A stretch of 64,000 nt of DNA from G963662675 sp963662675 (GCA_963662675.2 CAXXHP010000001.1:186001-250000); one strand, 5' to 3'. Shown: positions 9,122-18,532, counted from the first letter of the stretch. Notes: a model not told the origin generated them from the sequence alone. Made by a program: numbers and translations.

Positions 9122-10096
9122 ATGCTCCGTAAAAAGAAAGAACATCCAAAGGAGAAATCCAGATTGCATCCGCGAAATAAACATCGTGAGCGTTATGATT
9201 TTAAACGGCTGATTCGTAGCTGTCCGGAATTAGCTTCGTTTGTCAGAATGAATGATTACGATGATGAGTCGATTGATTTCTTCAATCCCGAGGCTGTAAA
9301 GATGTTGAACAAGGCATTGTTAAACCATTTTTATGGTGTTGTCAATTGGAACATCCCTTCGGGTTATTTGTGTCCGCCCATTCCTGGGAGGGCCGATTAT
9401 ATCCATCACATAGCCGATTTGTTGGGAAGCAGACAGGATGAAATTCCAACCGGAAATCAGATAAAATGTCTGGATATTGGCGTGGGTGCGAACTGCGTTT
9501 ATCCAATCATTGGGAACAAAGAATATGATTGGTCATTCATTGGTTCCGATATCGACCCCATATCTATTGAGTCAGCAAGTGATATTATTGCAACGAATCC
9601 GGGATTCAGAGGCCGTGTTGACCTGAGATTGCAACAAGATTCAAAATCAATCTTTCATGGAATAATTCAACCGGGTGAGTGCATTGATTTAACGATTTGC
9701 AATCCACCGTTCCATGCCTCTTTGGCTGAAGCACAATCGGGAACTGTGCGTAAGCTGAGAAATCTTAAACAGAAGAAAGTCGTGAAGCCCACGCTAAACT
9801 TTGGCGGACAACAAAATGAGTTGTGGTGCGAGGGAGGGGAAGAACAATTCGTGCGGAATATGATTTTTCAGAGCAAGCAGTTCGCGTCTTCGGTTTTTTG
9901 GTTTTCCACTTTAATTTCAAAGCAAGCTAACCTTGAGAATGCCTATCATGCACTGAAAAAAGTGGCTGCATTGGAAGTGAAAACTATCCCAATGGGTCAG
10001 GGAAATAAAACCAGCCGGATTGTGGCATGGACATTTCTCAGTTTGGAACAGCAGCAAAAATGGATGTCTGAAAGATGGGCTATAAAATATAGATAG
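9122..10096 (+). CDS. rlmF: 23S rRNA (adenine-1618-N6)-methyltransferase RlmF
   Basis: A 324-residue cytosolic enzyme that methylates the N6 of adenine 1618 of 23S rRNA using S-adenosylmethionine. Family hallmarks are all visible: the N-terminal LHPRNKHRERYDF, the WNIPSGYLCPPIPGRADYIHH block, the SAM-binding LDIGVGANCVYPIIG, and the catalytic NPPFH motif at residues 194-198 expected for N6-adenine methyltransferases. Length is usual for the family. The gene stands alone between a terminator and a GH92 gene in the same orientation. Confidence 0.95.
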   Translation: MLRKKKEHPKEKSRLHPRNKHRERYDFKRLIRSCPELASFVRMNDYDDESIDFFNPEAVKMLNKALLNHFYGVVNWNIPSGYLCPPIPGRADYIHHIADLLGSRQDEIPTGNQIKCLDIGVGANCVYPIIGNKEYDWSFIGSDIDPISIESASDIIATNPGFRGRVDLRLQQDSKSIFHGIIQPGECIDLTICNPPFHASLAEAQSGTVRKLRNLKQKKVVKPTLNFGGQQNELWCEGGEEQFVRNMIFQSKQFASSVFWFSTLISKQANLENAYHALKKVAALEVKTIPMGQGNKTSRIVAWTFLSLEQQQKWMSERWAIKYR

Positions 10097-10152
10097 CTTT
10101 TTAATATAGGGAGACTGGTCTAAAAAGTACTTTAGCAAATTTAGCATATCTC

Positions 10153-12201
10153 ATGAAACGAATTGCGCTCTTTATATCCTTAATTCTAATTAGCACCACT
10201 CAGGTGCATAGTCAATCTGTGCTTGATTATGTTGATCTCTTTATTTGTACATCCGGAGATCATGGGCAGCTTGATCCGGCGGCTACAGTCCCATTTGGAA
10301 TGGTTAAACTTGGTCCTGATACATACCCTGGAAATCATAGTGGATATAATTATGAGGCTGGTGAAATCCTTGGTTTCTCACATAATAGAATTGGGGGAGT
10401 TGGTTGTGAGGGAGCTGGAGGAAATTTACGGTTTCTCCCCGGAATGGGCGACTTCAACATCAAAAGTGCCACCTTTTTAAAGGAGAGCGAGAAAGCTTCA
10501 CCCGGCTACTATTCGGTTAAGCTTTCTAATAATATTCAGGTTGAATTAACGGCTACTTCCCAAACAGGCATTCATCAATACACTTACCCCCAATCTGACA
10601 GTGCTTATGTGGTGGTTGACACGGGAAGTTCCTTTTCCAAGTTGGTGCAAAGTTCCAGTTCCATTTTAAACGATCATGAATTTTACGTTTCTGTTACATC
10701 AAAAAATGTGTGCGACAATGGGAAGTACACCGCCTATTACCACGTTTGGAGCAACAAAAAGCTCAAATTCGAAAAGAAAAAAGATCACAAACTGTACTTC
10801 CGGGTTCAATCCGATAGCAACGAAAAAATCTTGTTTTATGTGACGGTCTCACCCATAAGTCCCGAAGATGCCAAAGCACAGTGGGAGTCGGAAACCAGCC
10901 AGCTTAGCTTTGACCAAGTTGCAAAAGCTGCGGCTAATAAATGGACAGATCTGCTCTCTCGTATTTTGGTTGAAGGGAAAGATGAATACAAGGCCCTGTT
11001 TTACACCCATTTATATCGACAATTTTTAAATCCGGTGAAAGCTGAAAACCATCTGAAACAGTTTCGTGCCGCTGATGGGAAAATTTACCAATCAACAAAC
11101 TATACGCATTACGATACCTGGTCTATGTGGGACAATTTTCGGAACAAGTTTAGCCTGTTTGCGCTAATTGCACCGGAAATTTCAACTGATATTGCAATCT
11201 CGTTAACAGATTTGTACAAATATGGGAGACCAAATCGACTGAGTAAAAATAGCCCGGTTCCTACTGTAAGGAACGAACATACCGGAGTTGCACTGCTCGA
11301 CTTATACAAGCGGGGAATAACTGGGTTCGACCTTGAACCTTTCTACAACAAGTTGCGCGTGGCAGTTAAGAGGATTAAAACGCATTTTCCGGACAAAGTT
11401 CTGGAGAAGAGCTATGACTATTGGGCATTGGCTCAGTTCGCTAGCCTTATGGGCAAAGATGATGAATCTGCGCTCTATCAGGCGGAGGCAGATGCTTACA
11501 AGCTTGTTTGGCGCGATAAATTCCTGCCCATCACGGAGAAATCAGATGTGATGCATGGAGACGGATTGTATGAGGGTACGTTGTGGCAATATCGCTGGAG
11601 CGTTCAGTTTGATATTGATGGCATGATTGAAATGATAGGAGGGAAGGAAAAATATACAGAGCAGTTGGAATACTTTTTCAATAATCACCTTTACAGTCAT
11701 GGTAACCAACCCGATCTTCATGTTCCATTTCTGTTCAATTATGGAACGAAGCCCTGGCTAACCCAAAAATGGGTGAACCAAATACTTACCAAAGAAATGG
11801 TTCAATTTTACGGGACGCATAAAAAGTGGGACGAGCCTTATGTCGGGCATATTTACAAGGCCGAACCGAAAGGATATATTCCAGAGATGGATGATGATGA
11901 GGGAACCATGTCTGCCTGGTACGTGCTTAGCTCAATGGGCATGTACCCTGTTGAGCTGGGTAAACCGGAATTTCAGATCAGCACCCCCATTTTTAACCGG
12001 GTTGTCATGAAATTGGAAGGCGATAAAACATTTGAAATCGTTGCCGAAAACCTTAGCGAAACCAGCTTTTACATTCAATCGGCCACTTTGAACGGAGAAC
12101 CGCTTAATAGAACTTTTTTAACTCATGAAGAACTTCTTGGTGGAGGAAAATTGATCTTTAACTTATCTGAAACCCCTAGTGATAATTGGGTAGATTTCTA
12201 G
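10153..12201 (+). CDS. GH92 family glycosidase (alpha-mannosidase type)
   Basis: A 682-residue secreted enzyme with a signal peptide ending near VHSQ. Family GH92 signatures occur in order: DLFICTSGDHGQLDPAATVPFGMVKLGPDT near the N-terminus (glycine-rich, with calcium-site residues in the family), GFSHNRIGGVG, YDTWSMWDNFR in the (alpha/alpha)6 domain, and the DDDEGTMSAWYVLS block at residues 580-593, whose acidic residues supply the catalytic base. Known members are exo-alpha-mannosidases acting on N-glycans or yeast mannan. The linkage preference cannot be read from the sequence. It is slightly shorter than the typical 700-760 residues. No SusC/SusD pair is adjacent, so it is not part of a visible polysaccharide locus. 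Confidence 0.9.
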   Translation: MKRIALFISLILISTTQVHSQSVLDYVDLFICTSGDHGQLDPAATVPFGMVKLGPDTYPGNHSGYNYEAGEILGFSHNRIGGVGCEGAGGNLRFLPGMGDFNIKSATFLKESEKASPGYYSVKLSNNIQVELTATSQTGIHQYTYPQSDSAYVVVDTGSSFSKLVQSSSSILNDHEFYVSVTSKNVCDNGKYTAYYHVWSNKKLKFEKKKDHKLYFRVQSDSNEKILFYVTVSPISPEDAKAQWESETSQLSFDQVAKAAANKWTDLLSRILVEGKDEYKALFYTHLYRQFLNPVKAENHLKQFRAADGKIYQSTNYTHYDTWSMWDNFRNKFSLFALIAPEISTDIAISLTDLYKYGRPNRLSKNSPVPTVRNEHTGVALLDLYKRGITGFDLEPFYNKLRVAVKRIKTHFPDKVLEKSYDYWALAQFASLMGKDDESALYQAEADAYKLVWRDKFLPITEKSDVMHGDGLYEGTLWQYRWSVQFDIDGMIEMIGGKEKYTEQLEYFFNNHLYSHGNQPDLHVPFLFNYGTKPWLTQKWVNQILTKEMVQFYGTHKKWDEPYVGHIYKAEPKGYIPEMDDDEGTMSAWYVLSSMGMYPVELGKPEFQISTPIFNRVVMKLEGDKTFEIVAENLSETSFYIQSATLNGEPLNRTFLTHEELLGGGKLIFNLSETPSDNWVDF

Positions 12202-12376
12202 CAGGGGTAGGAATTTGAAAAGGGATTTATAGTAGTCACTCAAAAATTGAATAGAAATACATTTCTTATATGTTCTACAGCCTAATAATGATTGTCGACA
12301 ATAAGCCTTTTAAAAGCTTACTATATATAGTACTATTGTAATTGATTAATCTTTAACCCAATTAAATTTTTTTCTA

Positions 12377-13513
12377 ATGAAAATTAAATTATTGTTTTTA
12401 GTTGTCTGTTTGACAATTTCCATAGGTGCATCTGCTCAGGAGCTGGCAAACTTTATGGGGCGTCAACCTATAGTTTCTCCTGAGATAGTCGAAGAAACAG
12501 TTACTTTTAGAATTTCGGCACCAGAGGCGAAACTTGTTCGTTTTTATGGCTCATGGATGGCTGACCGAAACGCGTCTGTCAACATGAATAAAGGCGAAGC
12601 AGGTGTTTGGTCAGTTTCTGTTTCTTTGCCTGAACCTGAATTGTATACTTATAATTTTATTGTTGACGGCTTGGTTGTTAATGATGTAAATAATGTATTT
12701 ATGCAAAGGGATGGGACACGCTATATGAGTGTGCTTTTAGTGCCCGGTGAATTGACTGAAAATTATTTTGAAGCAACCCAACGTGGTAACTTAAGAAAAG
12801 TATGGTACGATTCACCAACTATTGGAACTAGCCGTAGAATGTTCGTTTATACGCCTTATGGTTATGAGACTAGTGGGAAAGATTATCCTGTACTTTATTT
12901 ATTACACGGGGGTGGTGGCGACGAAGATGCTTGGAGCACAATGGGACGTACCCGTCAGATTCTTGATAACTTGATTGAAAAAGGATTGGCAGAACCTATG
13001 ATTTGTGTGATGCCAAACGGAAACCCAGGTCAACAAGCTGCACCAAACCTTTTGCTTGATGAAAAAACGTACGATCGCACCGATCCTCAATTCTCAAACC
13101 TATACATTAATAGCATTGTAAAAGATATCATCCCATTCGTTGAGAAAACATATAGAGCTATTCCTGATCGTTCTGCAAGAGCCGTTTCTGGTCTGTCAAT
13201 GGGGGGTGGGCATACATTAAGCGTAACGAGTGAATATCCCGGAACATTTGACTATATCTGCCCGCTAAGTATTGGTGTTAGCACTGTTGATGCTGCTTAT
13301 GATGCCAAACTTCAAGGAATAAAAGAAGCGGGGTACAAACTTTACTGGTTTGGCTGCGGTAATACTGATTTCTTATTTGAAATGGCGAATACTTTTGATG
13401 GAGCTCTTACCCGCAATGGTTTGGAACATACCTATTTTGTGACTCCCGGTGGACATACATGGGCCAACTGGAGAGTTTACCTGAATACGTTTGCTCAATT
13501 ACTTTTTAAATAG
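12377..13513 (+). CDS. Secreted CE1-like esterase with N-terminal E-set domain (copy 1)
   Basis: A 378-residue secreted protein: signal peptide (ending ASAQ), an Ig-like E-set/CBM48-type domain at about 25-115 (VTFRISAPEAKLVRFYGSWM), then an alpha/beta-hydrolase of the esterase D / feruloyl esterase type. The nucleophile is S274 in GLSMGGGH, and the catalytic His is in TPGGHTW near the C-terminus; the oxyanion region is YLLHGGGGDEDAW. Relatives remove feruloyl or acetyl groups from plant polysaccharides. It is followed 47 bases later by a close paralogue of identical length, and a third lies at 51391-52563, so this family has been duplicated. The substrate is inferred only from the family. 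Confidence 0.87.
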   Translation: MKIKLLFLVVCLTISIGASAQELANFMGRQPIVSPEIVEETVTFRISAPEAKLVRFYGSWMADRNASVNMNKGEAGVWSVSVSLPEPELYTYNFIVDGLVVNDVNNVFMQRDGTRYMSVLLVPGELTENYFEATQRGNLRKVWYDSPTIGTSRRMFVYTPYGYETSGKDYPVLYLLHGGGGDEDAWSTMGRTRQILDNLIEKGLAEPMICVMPNGNPGQQAAPNLLLDEKTYDRTDPQFSNLYINSIVKDIIPFVEKTYRAIPDRSARAVSGLSMGGGHTLSVTSEYPGTFDYICPLSIGVSTVDAAYDAKLQGIKEAGYKLYWFGCGNTDFLFEMANTFDGALTRNGLEHTYFVTPGGHTWANWRVYLNTFAQLLFK

Positions 13514-13560
13514 TGTTATTATAGATATATTTTTTACACATTGATTCAATATAAATTAAA

Positions 13561-14697
13561 ATGAAAAAGAAATTAATATTTTCAATTATATGCTTGTTTA
13601 TTTTCATGGGTTCTTATGCTCAGGAAATAGCGAACTTCATGGGACAAGAACGCATTGTTTCTCCGGAGATCGGTCAATCGGAAGTTGTTTTCAGGGTTTC
13701 AGCGCCTTATGCTGATGCTGTACAACTAAGTGGATCATGGATGAGAGCAACGATAAACATGACTCAAGATGAAACAGGACTCTGGTCAGTGACTATTCCT
13801 TCTCCTTCACCTGAGCTTTATACTTATAGCTTTGTTGTTGATGGATTGTCGATTAACGACCCAAGCAATATCTTTATGCAGAGAGATGGAACCCGATACC
13901 TGAGCGTATTGCTTGTTCCTGGTGATTTAACTGAGAATTATTACGAAGCCAATGAACACGGTACTTTAAATCAGGTATGGTACGATTCTGAAACATTAGG
14001 ATTAAATCGTCGCATGTTTGTTTATACTCCTTCCGGATATGAAAGCAGCAAGGATAACTACCCTGTTCTTTATCTATTGCATGGTGCCGGTGGTGATGAA
14101 GATGCATGGAGTACTATGGGACGCACCTGTCAGATTTTGGATAACCTGATTGAAAAAGGTGATGCTGAACCGATGTTGGTGGTTATGCCTAACGGTAACC
14201 CCGGACAACAAGCTGCAAGAACATTGATGTTGCCCGAAAAAACAATTGATCGCGCAGATCCTGCTTTTGCCGACGTCTATGTGAAAAGTATTGTAAATGA
14301 CATTGTTCCTTATATCGAGAAAAATTACAGAGTAATTGCAAAACCTGCGTCCAGAGCAATTGCTGGCCTTTCAATGGGTGCAGGGCATACTATTAGTTGT
14401 ACGAATATGTATCCTGGGTTTTTCAGTTACATCTGTCCTCTAAGTAACGGGATTCAGGTTACTGATGATAATAAAGCGGATTACGACACGAAGTTTAAAG
14501 CACTTAATAAAGCTGGTTATAAGCTGTATTTCTTAGCTTGTGGCGATACTGACTTTCTTATTGAAAGAGCTAGAACTCTCGATGCAACACTAACTAGTAA
14601 CGGCTTAAAACATACTTTTTATGTAACTCCAGGTGGACACACTTGGTCTAACTGGAGAATTTATCTTAACCACTTTGCTCCTCTATTGTTTAAATAG
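13561..14697 (+). CDS. Secreted CE1-like esterase with N-terminal E-set domain (copy 2)
   Basis: A 378-residue paralogue of the preceding gene with the same domain order: signal peptide ending SYAQ, E-set domain, alpha/beta-hydrolase with nucleophile S271 in GLSMGAGH and His in TPGGHTW. The HGGGG loop of copy 1 reads HGAGG here, and the G following the nucleophile motif differs, so substrate preference may have diverged. The tandem arrangement with high identity over the whole length points to a local gene duplication. A strong terminator at 14719-14759 ends the pair. Confidence 0.87.
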   Translation: MKKKLIFSIICLFIFMGSYAQEIANFMGQERIVSPEIGQSEVVFRVSAPYADAVQLSGSWMRATINMTQDETGLWSVTIPSPSPELYTYSFVVDGLSINDPSNIFMQRDGTRYLSVLLVPGDLTENYYEANEHGTLNQVWYDSETLGLNRRMFVYTPSGYESSKDNYPVLYLLHGAGGDEDAWSTMGRTCQILDNLIEKGDAEPMLVVMPNGNPGQQAARTLMLPEKTIDRADPAFADVYVKSIVNDIVPYIEKNYRVIAKPASRAIAGLSMGAGHTISCTNMYPGFFSYICPLSNGIQVTDDNKADYDTKFKALNKAGYKLYFLACGDTDFLIERARTLDATLTSNGLKHTFYVTPGGHTWSNWRIYLNHFAPLLFK

Positions 14698-14718
14698 TAA
14701 TCTACTATAGATAATTCA

Positions 14719-14759
14719 TGAAGGCTGTCTTTTTTTAAGGACAGCCTTCATTGTTTTTA
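14719..14759 (+). terminator. Rho-independent terminator
   Basis: An 11-base perfect stem (TGAAGGCTGTC with GACAGCCTTCA), a T-rich loop, then TTGTTTTTA. It closes the tandem esterase pair. Confidence 0.88.
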
Positions 14760-14862
14760 AAGCTGAAGATTAAGACTGTCTATTATATATTATTTTGTTC
14801 ACGCAACCCTTTTCAGTTCATAATCATCTTTTGGATGTTATAATCCTTAAAGCGATTTCGAT

Positions 14863-15612
14863 ATGAAAAAAATTGCCCTGTTAGCTGCTCTCCTTTTTGT
14901 TATGGGAGGTGCATTTGCGCAAAAGTCCCAAAGGGGTGTCGTTTATCTTAAAAATGGGTCCGAGATTAAAGGGCGAATTATTCAGGCTGATGATCAGAAG
15001 ACTGTTGTGCGTTCTGCGCGAAACACATGGGTGTTTGATAACTCTGAGATTGAAACGATGGATTCTGGATGGAAGTCTGTTCAATGGGAAGAGGAAGATA
15101 AACCCTGGTTTATGAAAACTACAGTTGGTGTCCTTGCTGGAAGTTCTGATAATATCAAATCAGCTCCCTTTTCGTTTGATGCCTCCTTTAATTATAAGAT
15201 TTTTAACAATGTTTATGGCGGTTTGGGGGCAGGTGTTGATTTCCTGGAAGATTCATATATGCCGGTTTTCTTCAACATGGAGTATCATTTTCGGGATTCC
15301 CATTTCACTCCTTTTGTTGGTTTTCAGGGGGGCTATTTAATTCCTGTTGATGGCGATGTGACCAACTACAACAATATCTATTACGCGAGTTCGTCCTATT
15401 GGCCTTATTATGAGGTTCAAGAGCTCAATAATAAAGGTGGCATCATGCTGAATCCATCGTTTGGGTTTATCAATCAAATTAACCAAAATCTAGGCTTTTC
15501 ATTGGCTTTTGGCTATCGGTTTAGTCGGGTAACCTTTGAGGGTGATGATAACTATGAACTCGAAACGAACTACAACCGTTTGTCCATCCGTTTGGGTATA
15601 ATTTTCAACTAA
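14863..15612 (+). CDS. Outer-membrane beta-barrel-like protein
   Basis: A 249-residue protein with a signal peptide (MKKIALLAALLFVMGGAFAQ). Residues 24-65 form a small beta-rich segment (GVVYLKNGSEIKGRIIQ) often found at the start of Bacteroidota envelope proteins. From about 80 the sequence alternates aromatic and small residues with many Gly and Tyr and ends in a strand with RLSIRLGIIFN, as expected for an 8-10-strand outer-membrane barrel. No enzyme motif is seen. The next gene, a beta-propeller lipoprotein, begins 12 bases later, so the two likely form one operon and may work together at the surface. Confidence 0.65.
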   Translation: MKKIALLAALLFVMGGAFAQKSQRGVVYLKNGSEIKGRIIQADDQKTVVRSARNTWVFDNSEIETMDSGWKSVQWEEEDKPWFMKTTVGVLAGSSDNIKSAPFSFDASFNYKIFNNVYGGLGAGVDFLEDSYMPVFFNMEYHFRDSHFTPFVGFQGGYLIPVDGDVTNYNNIYYASSSYWPYYEVQELNNKGGIMLNPSFGFINQINQNLGFSLAFGYRFSRVTFEGDDNYELETNYNRLSIRLGIIFN

Positions 15613-15624
15613 ATCAAGAAAGCG

Positions 15625-16920
15625 ATGAAAACAACAATTTATACAAGCCTGATATTTTTATCCATTTTGGCTTTGTCGGGCTGTCAGGATAAAATTTATG
15701 AATCTTATATGGCAAATGCTCCTGTTTATATGTCGTACACGGAGCTCCGTTCGGCCGTACTAACGGAAACAGCCCGCGATATCGAAAACCCGGGTAAAAT
15801 CTATTTCAAAGACGACTATGTGTTTGTTAATGAGCTTATGGAGGGTGTGCATGTTCTGGATGTAAGTGACCCTTCTAGCCCGGTAACAGTGGCCTTTATT
15901 GATATTCCCGGTAACGTGGATATTGCAATAAAAGAGAATGTTCTCTATGCCGACAGTTATGTGGACTTGGTTGCTATTGACGTTTCAGCTATGGATAATA
16001 TTCATGAGGTTGGGCGAATCGAAGATGTTTTTCCGTACATCTTGCCTGAGTATGACACAAAATATCGAGTAGCCAAAGTGGATGAAGAAAAGGGGGTGGT
16101 TGTTGAGTGGGAGATTAGACAAGTGGAAGAAGAATTGGAGCAAAATTACTATCCAGTTTATTCGTATCGAACGTATGCTGAAAACATGCTTTTAGATGGA
16201 GCGTATGCCACAGCATCCGGAGGTGTCGGTAGCAGCAGCGGGACGACCTTTGGGATTGGTGGCTCAATGGCTCGTTTCGGCTTGTATAAAGACTATCTGT
16301 ATATTGTTGATAGCTATCAGTTGTACACTTTTAATATTCTCGATTTAGAAAACCCCGAAGAATTAGATACGAAAAGTATAGGTTGGAACATTGAGACCAT
16401 GTTTATTTACAATGATCATATGTTTTTGGGGACAACATCCGGGATGCTCGTTTATAGTTTAGAAATTGAGCAAAACCCAAGCTACATAAATCGATATACA
16501 CATATCACCAGTTGCGATCCAGTTGTGGTACAAGACAACTTGGCGTATGTCACTTTGCATGATGGTGGCTCTTGCGGACGTTCGGTTAACAGGCTGGATG
16601 TGATCGAAATGAATGATGATTATACTTCAATGGAACAGATTGCTACTTACCAAATGGCGAATCCTCATGGCTTGGGTATTGATGGCGATATTCTGTTTAT
16701 TTGCGACGGTGATGCAGGGCTGAAAATTTACGATGCTTCAGATCCGTTAGCAATTGCTGATAATAAGCTATCTGCGTTTCCCGACATTAATACATACGAT
16801 GTGATCCCACTTGACGATTATCTTTTTATGATTGGTGATGGTGGTTTCTATCTATATGACTATTCTGATTTAATGAACATTCAACTATTGTCGCAAATTC
16901 CCGTTTCTTCATCTATATAG
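15625..16920 (+). CDS. LVIVD-repeat beta-propeller lipoprotein
   Basis: A 431-residue lipoprotein with the lipobox LSGC (Cys20). The mature part holds repeated units such as GVHVLDVSDPSSPV and AGLKIYDASDPLA, which are LVIVD repeats that build a beta-propeller. An insert at about residues 190-225 is rich in Gly and Ser (GGVGSSSGTTFGIGGS). LVIVD proteins are surface or periplasmic and of uncertain function, probably binding proteins. It is cotranscribed with the barrel-like protein upstream; a terminator follows at 16941. Confidence 0.8.
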   Translation: MKTTIYTSLIFLSILALSGCQDKIYESYMANAPVYMSYTELRSAVLTETARDIENPGKIYFKDDYVFVNELMEGVHVLDVSDPSSPVTVAFIDIPGNVDIAIKENVLYADSYVDLVAIDVSAMDNIHEVGRIEDVFPYILPEYDTKYRVAKVDEEKGVVVEWEIRQVEEELEQNYYPVYSYRTYAENMLLDGAYATASGGVGSSSGTTFGIGGSMARFGLYKDYLYIVDSYQLYTFNILDLENPEELDTKSIGWNIETMFIYNDHMFLGTTSGMLVYSLEIEQNPSYINRYTHITSCDPVVVQDNLAYVTLHDGGSCGRSVNRLDVIEMNDDYTSMEQIATYQMANPHGLGIDGDILFICDGDAGLKIYDASDPLAIADNKLSAFPDINTYDVIPLDDYLFMIGDGGFYLYDYSDLMNIQLLSQIPVSSSI

Positions 16921-16940
16921 ACAGTGCTTTTTTTAAGGTG

Positions 16941-16972
16941 AGTCCGGCTAAATCTTTGGTCGGACTTTTTTG
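16941..16972 (+). terminator. Rho-independent terminator
   Basis: AGTCCG pairs with CGGACT, and the inner bases GCTAAA/TTTGGT extend the stem with wobble pairs; a run of five T follows directly. It ends the two-gene operon 14863-16920. Confidence 0.8.
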
Positions 16973-17099
16973 TAATAAAACATCTTTGAGTACATTCTGT
17001 TTTTGCTGGATAATTCTTCTAAATCCTTTTACTTGTTTGATCATCCTGCAAAATTAACTTTCCTGATTGATGTTGATAAATGACTATTACAGACTAATA

Positions 17100-17310
17100 T
17101 TACTTTGTTATTTTCTCAAAATATATCTGTGCCCAATCACAACCATCATCTGTACAGCAACACACTAATTCCGTCCCTATTTTAGTTAATGAATATTCTA
17201 CGAAAGGAAGAATCTCAGGGTACATTATCCTATTGATCAGGTGACCTTCTTCTAATTTTTTCAATTACGAGAGCATCATCCGAATGATGATGTAACTCCC
17301 TATGAAGAAT
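17100..17310 (-). pseudogene. Decayed HxlR-family regulator (C-terminal half)
   Basis: Reading the minus strand gives LKKLEEGHLINRIMYPEI, then LPFVEYSLTKIGTELV, ending in DWAQIYFEKITK and a stop at 17102-17100. This matches the second half of HxlR regulators; the intact gene at 24170-24505 has LKRLEEDHLIKR and RVEYSLTKTGQEL at the same places. An in-frame TAA interrupts the frame just before LKKL, and the upstream stretch (IRMMLS) is a shortened version of the usual SQKMLSSTL. The N-terminal half is missing, so this is a remnant. It would have been transcribed away from the peroxiredoxin-like gene at 17646. Confidence 0.8.
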
Positions 17311-17645
17311 AATCGTTAAAAACAAAATATTTCATGGTTGTAACTGGCTGTATATTAATAATTCTAACCATGAAGGTATGTAAGGAACTAGCTTGCGTAT
17401 TATCTCCTGTAACCATAGTTTTGGTGGTAAATTAATCTCAGCTAACAATTAGTTATGAGCAAATTGAACTTGCTAAATGGATGGGTAGAAGTCCGTAACT
17501 ATTTCACCACTCGAAGTGCACGGAGTTATCTAAACTCAAATAAAGCGGAAGTCGCGACATCCGGTAGTCGATCAGCTTGTGGGTCTAATAAATAGAAATT
17601 TAGTCCTGTCATATTTAAATCTTATAGTCAATAAAAAAAACAAAA
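17311..17645. other. Intergenic region between HxlR remnant and peroxiredoxin-like gene
   Basis: A gap with no convincing gene. It contains the conserved motif at 17360-17395 (listed separately) and a 46-codon frame at 17455-17595 whose residues match nothing I know. It is probably the leftover of the locus the dead HxlR gene once controlled, later altered by insertion or deletion. Confidence 0.5.
17360..17395. promoter_or_regulatory. Motif shared with the HxlR locus at 24.6 kb
   Basis: This stretch begins AATTCTAACC, continues with TGTAAG and ends CTTG. It matches 24641-24676 at 29 of 36 positions without gaps. Both lie upstream of a plus-strand gene and next to a minus-strand HxlR gene (here a remnant). 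An AAG-N7-CTT dyad is conserved inside. It is a candidate HxlR operator. Confidence 0.55.
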
Positions 17646-18266
17646 ATGAAAAAAGTTATTTCTTTTCTATTTTCAGCTCTTATGCTTCTAGGAATGCAGG
17701 TTAAGGGGCAAGTACCAACTTCAGCACTTGATGTATCACCATTATTAATAGGTGAAAAAGTACCTGATGGAAAATTAACTGATACAAAAGGAAACACAGT
17801 ATCTTTTAGTTCTCTTGTAAAAGACAAACCTACAGTTGTTGTTTTTTATCGGGGTGATTGGTGCCCAAACTGCATAAATCATTTAAATGCAGAGATATCA
17901 CCTAATTTGTCTGAGATTAAAAGTCTTGGGTATAATTTTATTGCAATATGCCCGGATTCTCCGGAAAACCTTATCTCTACCAGTGGGAAAACGAAAATTG
18001 ATTCTTCAATGTTCTATGGCGATTGCGACGGTTCTTTCTCGAAAGGTTTAGGAATAGCGTTTAACGAGAAAATGGACATGTTGAAAGACTTACTAGTAAC
18101 ATCCTCTGGGGGTAAAAATACCGATAGATTATTGCCGGTGCCTGCAGTCTATGTCATCGGGACTGATCAGTCGATCTTGTTTGAGTATTTAAATCCGAAT
18201 GGACCACAAAGTGATTTAAGGATGAAGTGGAAACTACTTAAGTCCGTTTTGCAGGGGCTGAAATAG
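17646..18266 (+). CDS. Secreted peroxiredoxin-like protein (AhpC/TSA family)
   Basis: A 206-residue protein with a signal peptide ending VKGQ, followed by a thioredoxin fold of the AhpC/TSA type. The active-site region FYRGDWCPNC carries two cysteines spaced CxxC, like the peroxiredoxin-like family related to AhpC rather than classical 2-Cys peroxiredoxins. A late Pro-containing strand (LLPVPAVYVIG) provides the cis-Pro of the fold. It would reduce peroxides or act as a thiol oxidoreductase in the periplasm. Its upstream region carries an HxlR-type motif and a dead HxlR gene, suggesting former control by thiol-reactive stress. Confidence 0.8.
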   Translation: MKKVISFLFSALMLLGMQVKGQVPTSALDVSPLLIGEKVPDGKLTDTKGNTVSFSSLVKDKPTVVVFYRGDWCPNCINHLNAEISPNLSEIKSLGYNFIAICPDSPENLISTSGKTKIDSSMFYGDCDGSFSKGLGIAFNEKMDMLKDLLVTSSGGKNTDRLLPVPAVYVIGTDQSILFEYLNPNGPQSDLRMKWKLLKSVLQGLK

Positions 18267-18532
18267 TTTATAGATTAACGTAGAGTTAGATCGGTGTTTG
18301 TGCAAATTAATTGTGCCGGAGTTAAAAAGATTAGGTTGGAAATATCTGAATTAGGTTTACTTGGTTCAATAATGGGGTTAGGTATTTTTATCTCCGGCTG
18401 AATTTGTAATTCGAGGTAGATAAATGGAATGAGAGAAACACCTGATGCAATTCGTATCTCAGGATTATTTAACAAACCTTCTTGATGTTTAGAGAGATAG
18501 AGTAATTCTGTTACTATTCAAAACTTATAGAT

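Noticed and set aside
8879..9184. A 101-codon minus-strand frame over the start of rlmF
   Set aside because: It runs against rlmF and the small basic gene and has no family resemblance; it is a shadow frame.
10153..16920. A complete polysaccharide utilisation locus
   Set aside because: The GH92 and esterase genes have no SusC/SusD pair or sensor regulator beside them within the window.
17455..17595. A 46-codon frame in the gap before the peroxiredoxin-like gene
   Set aside because: No ribosome-binding site, no recognisable motif, and it lies within a region that looks like debris from a lost locus.
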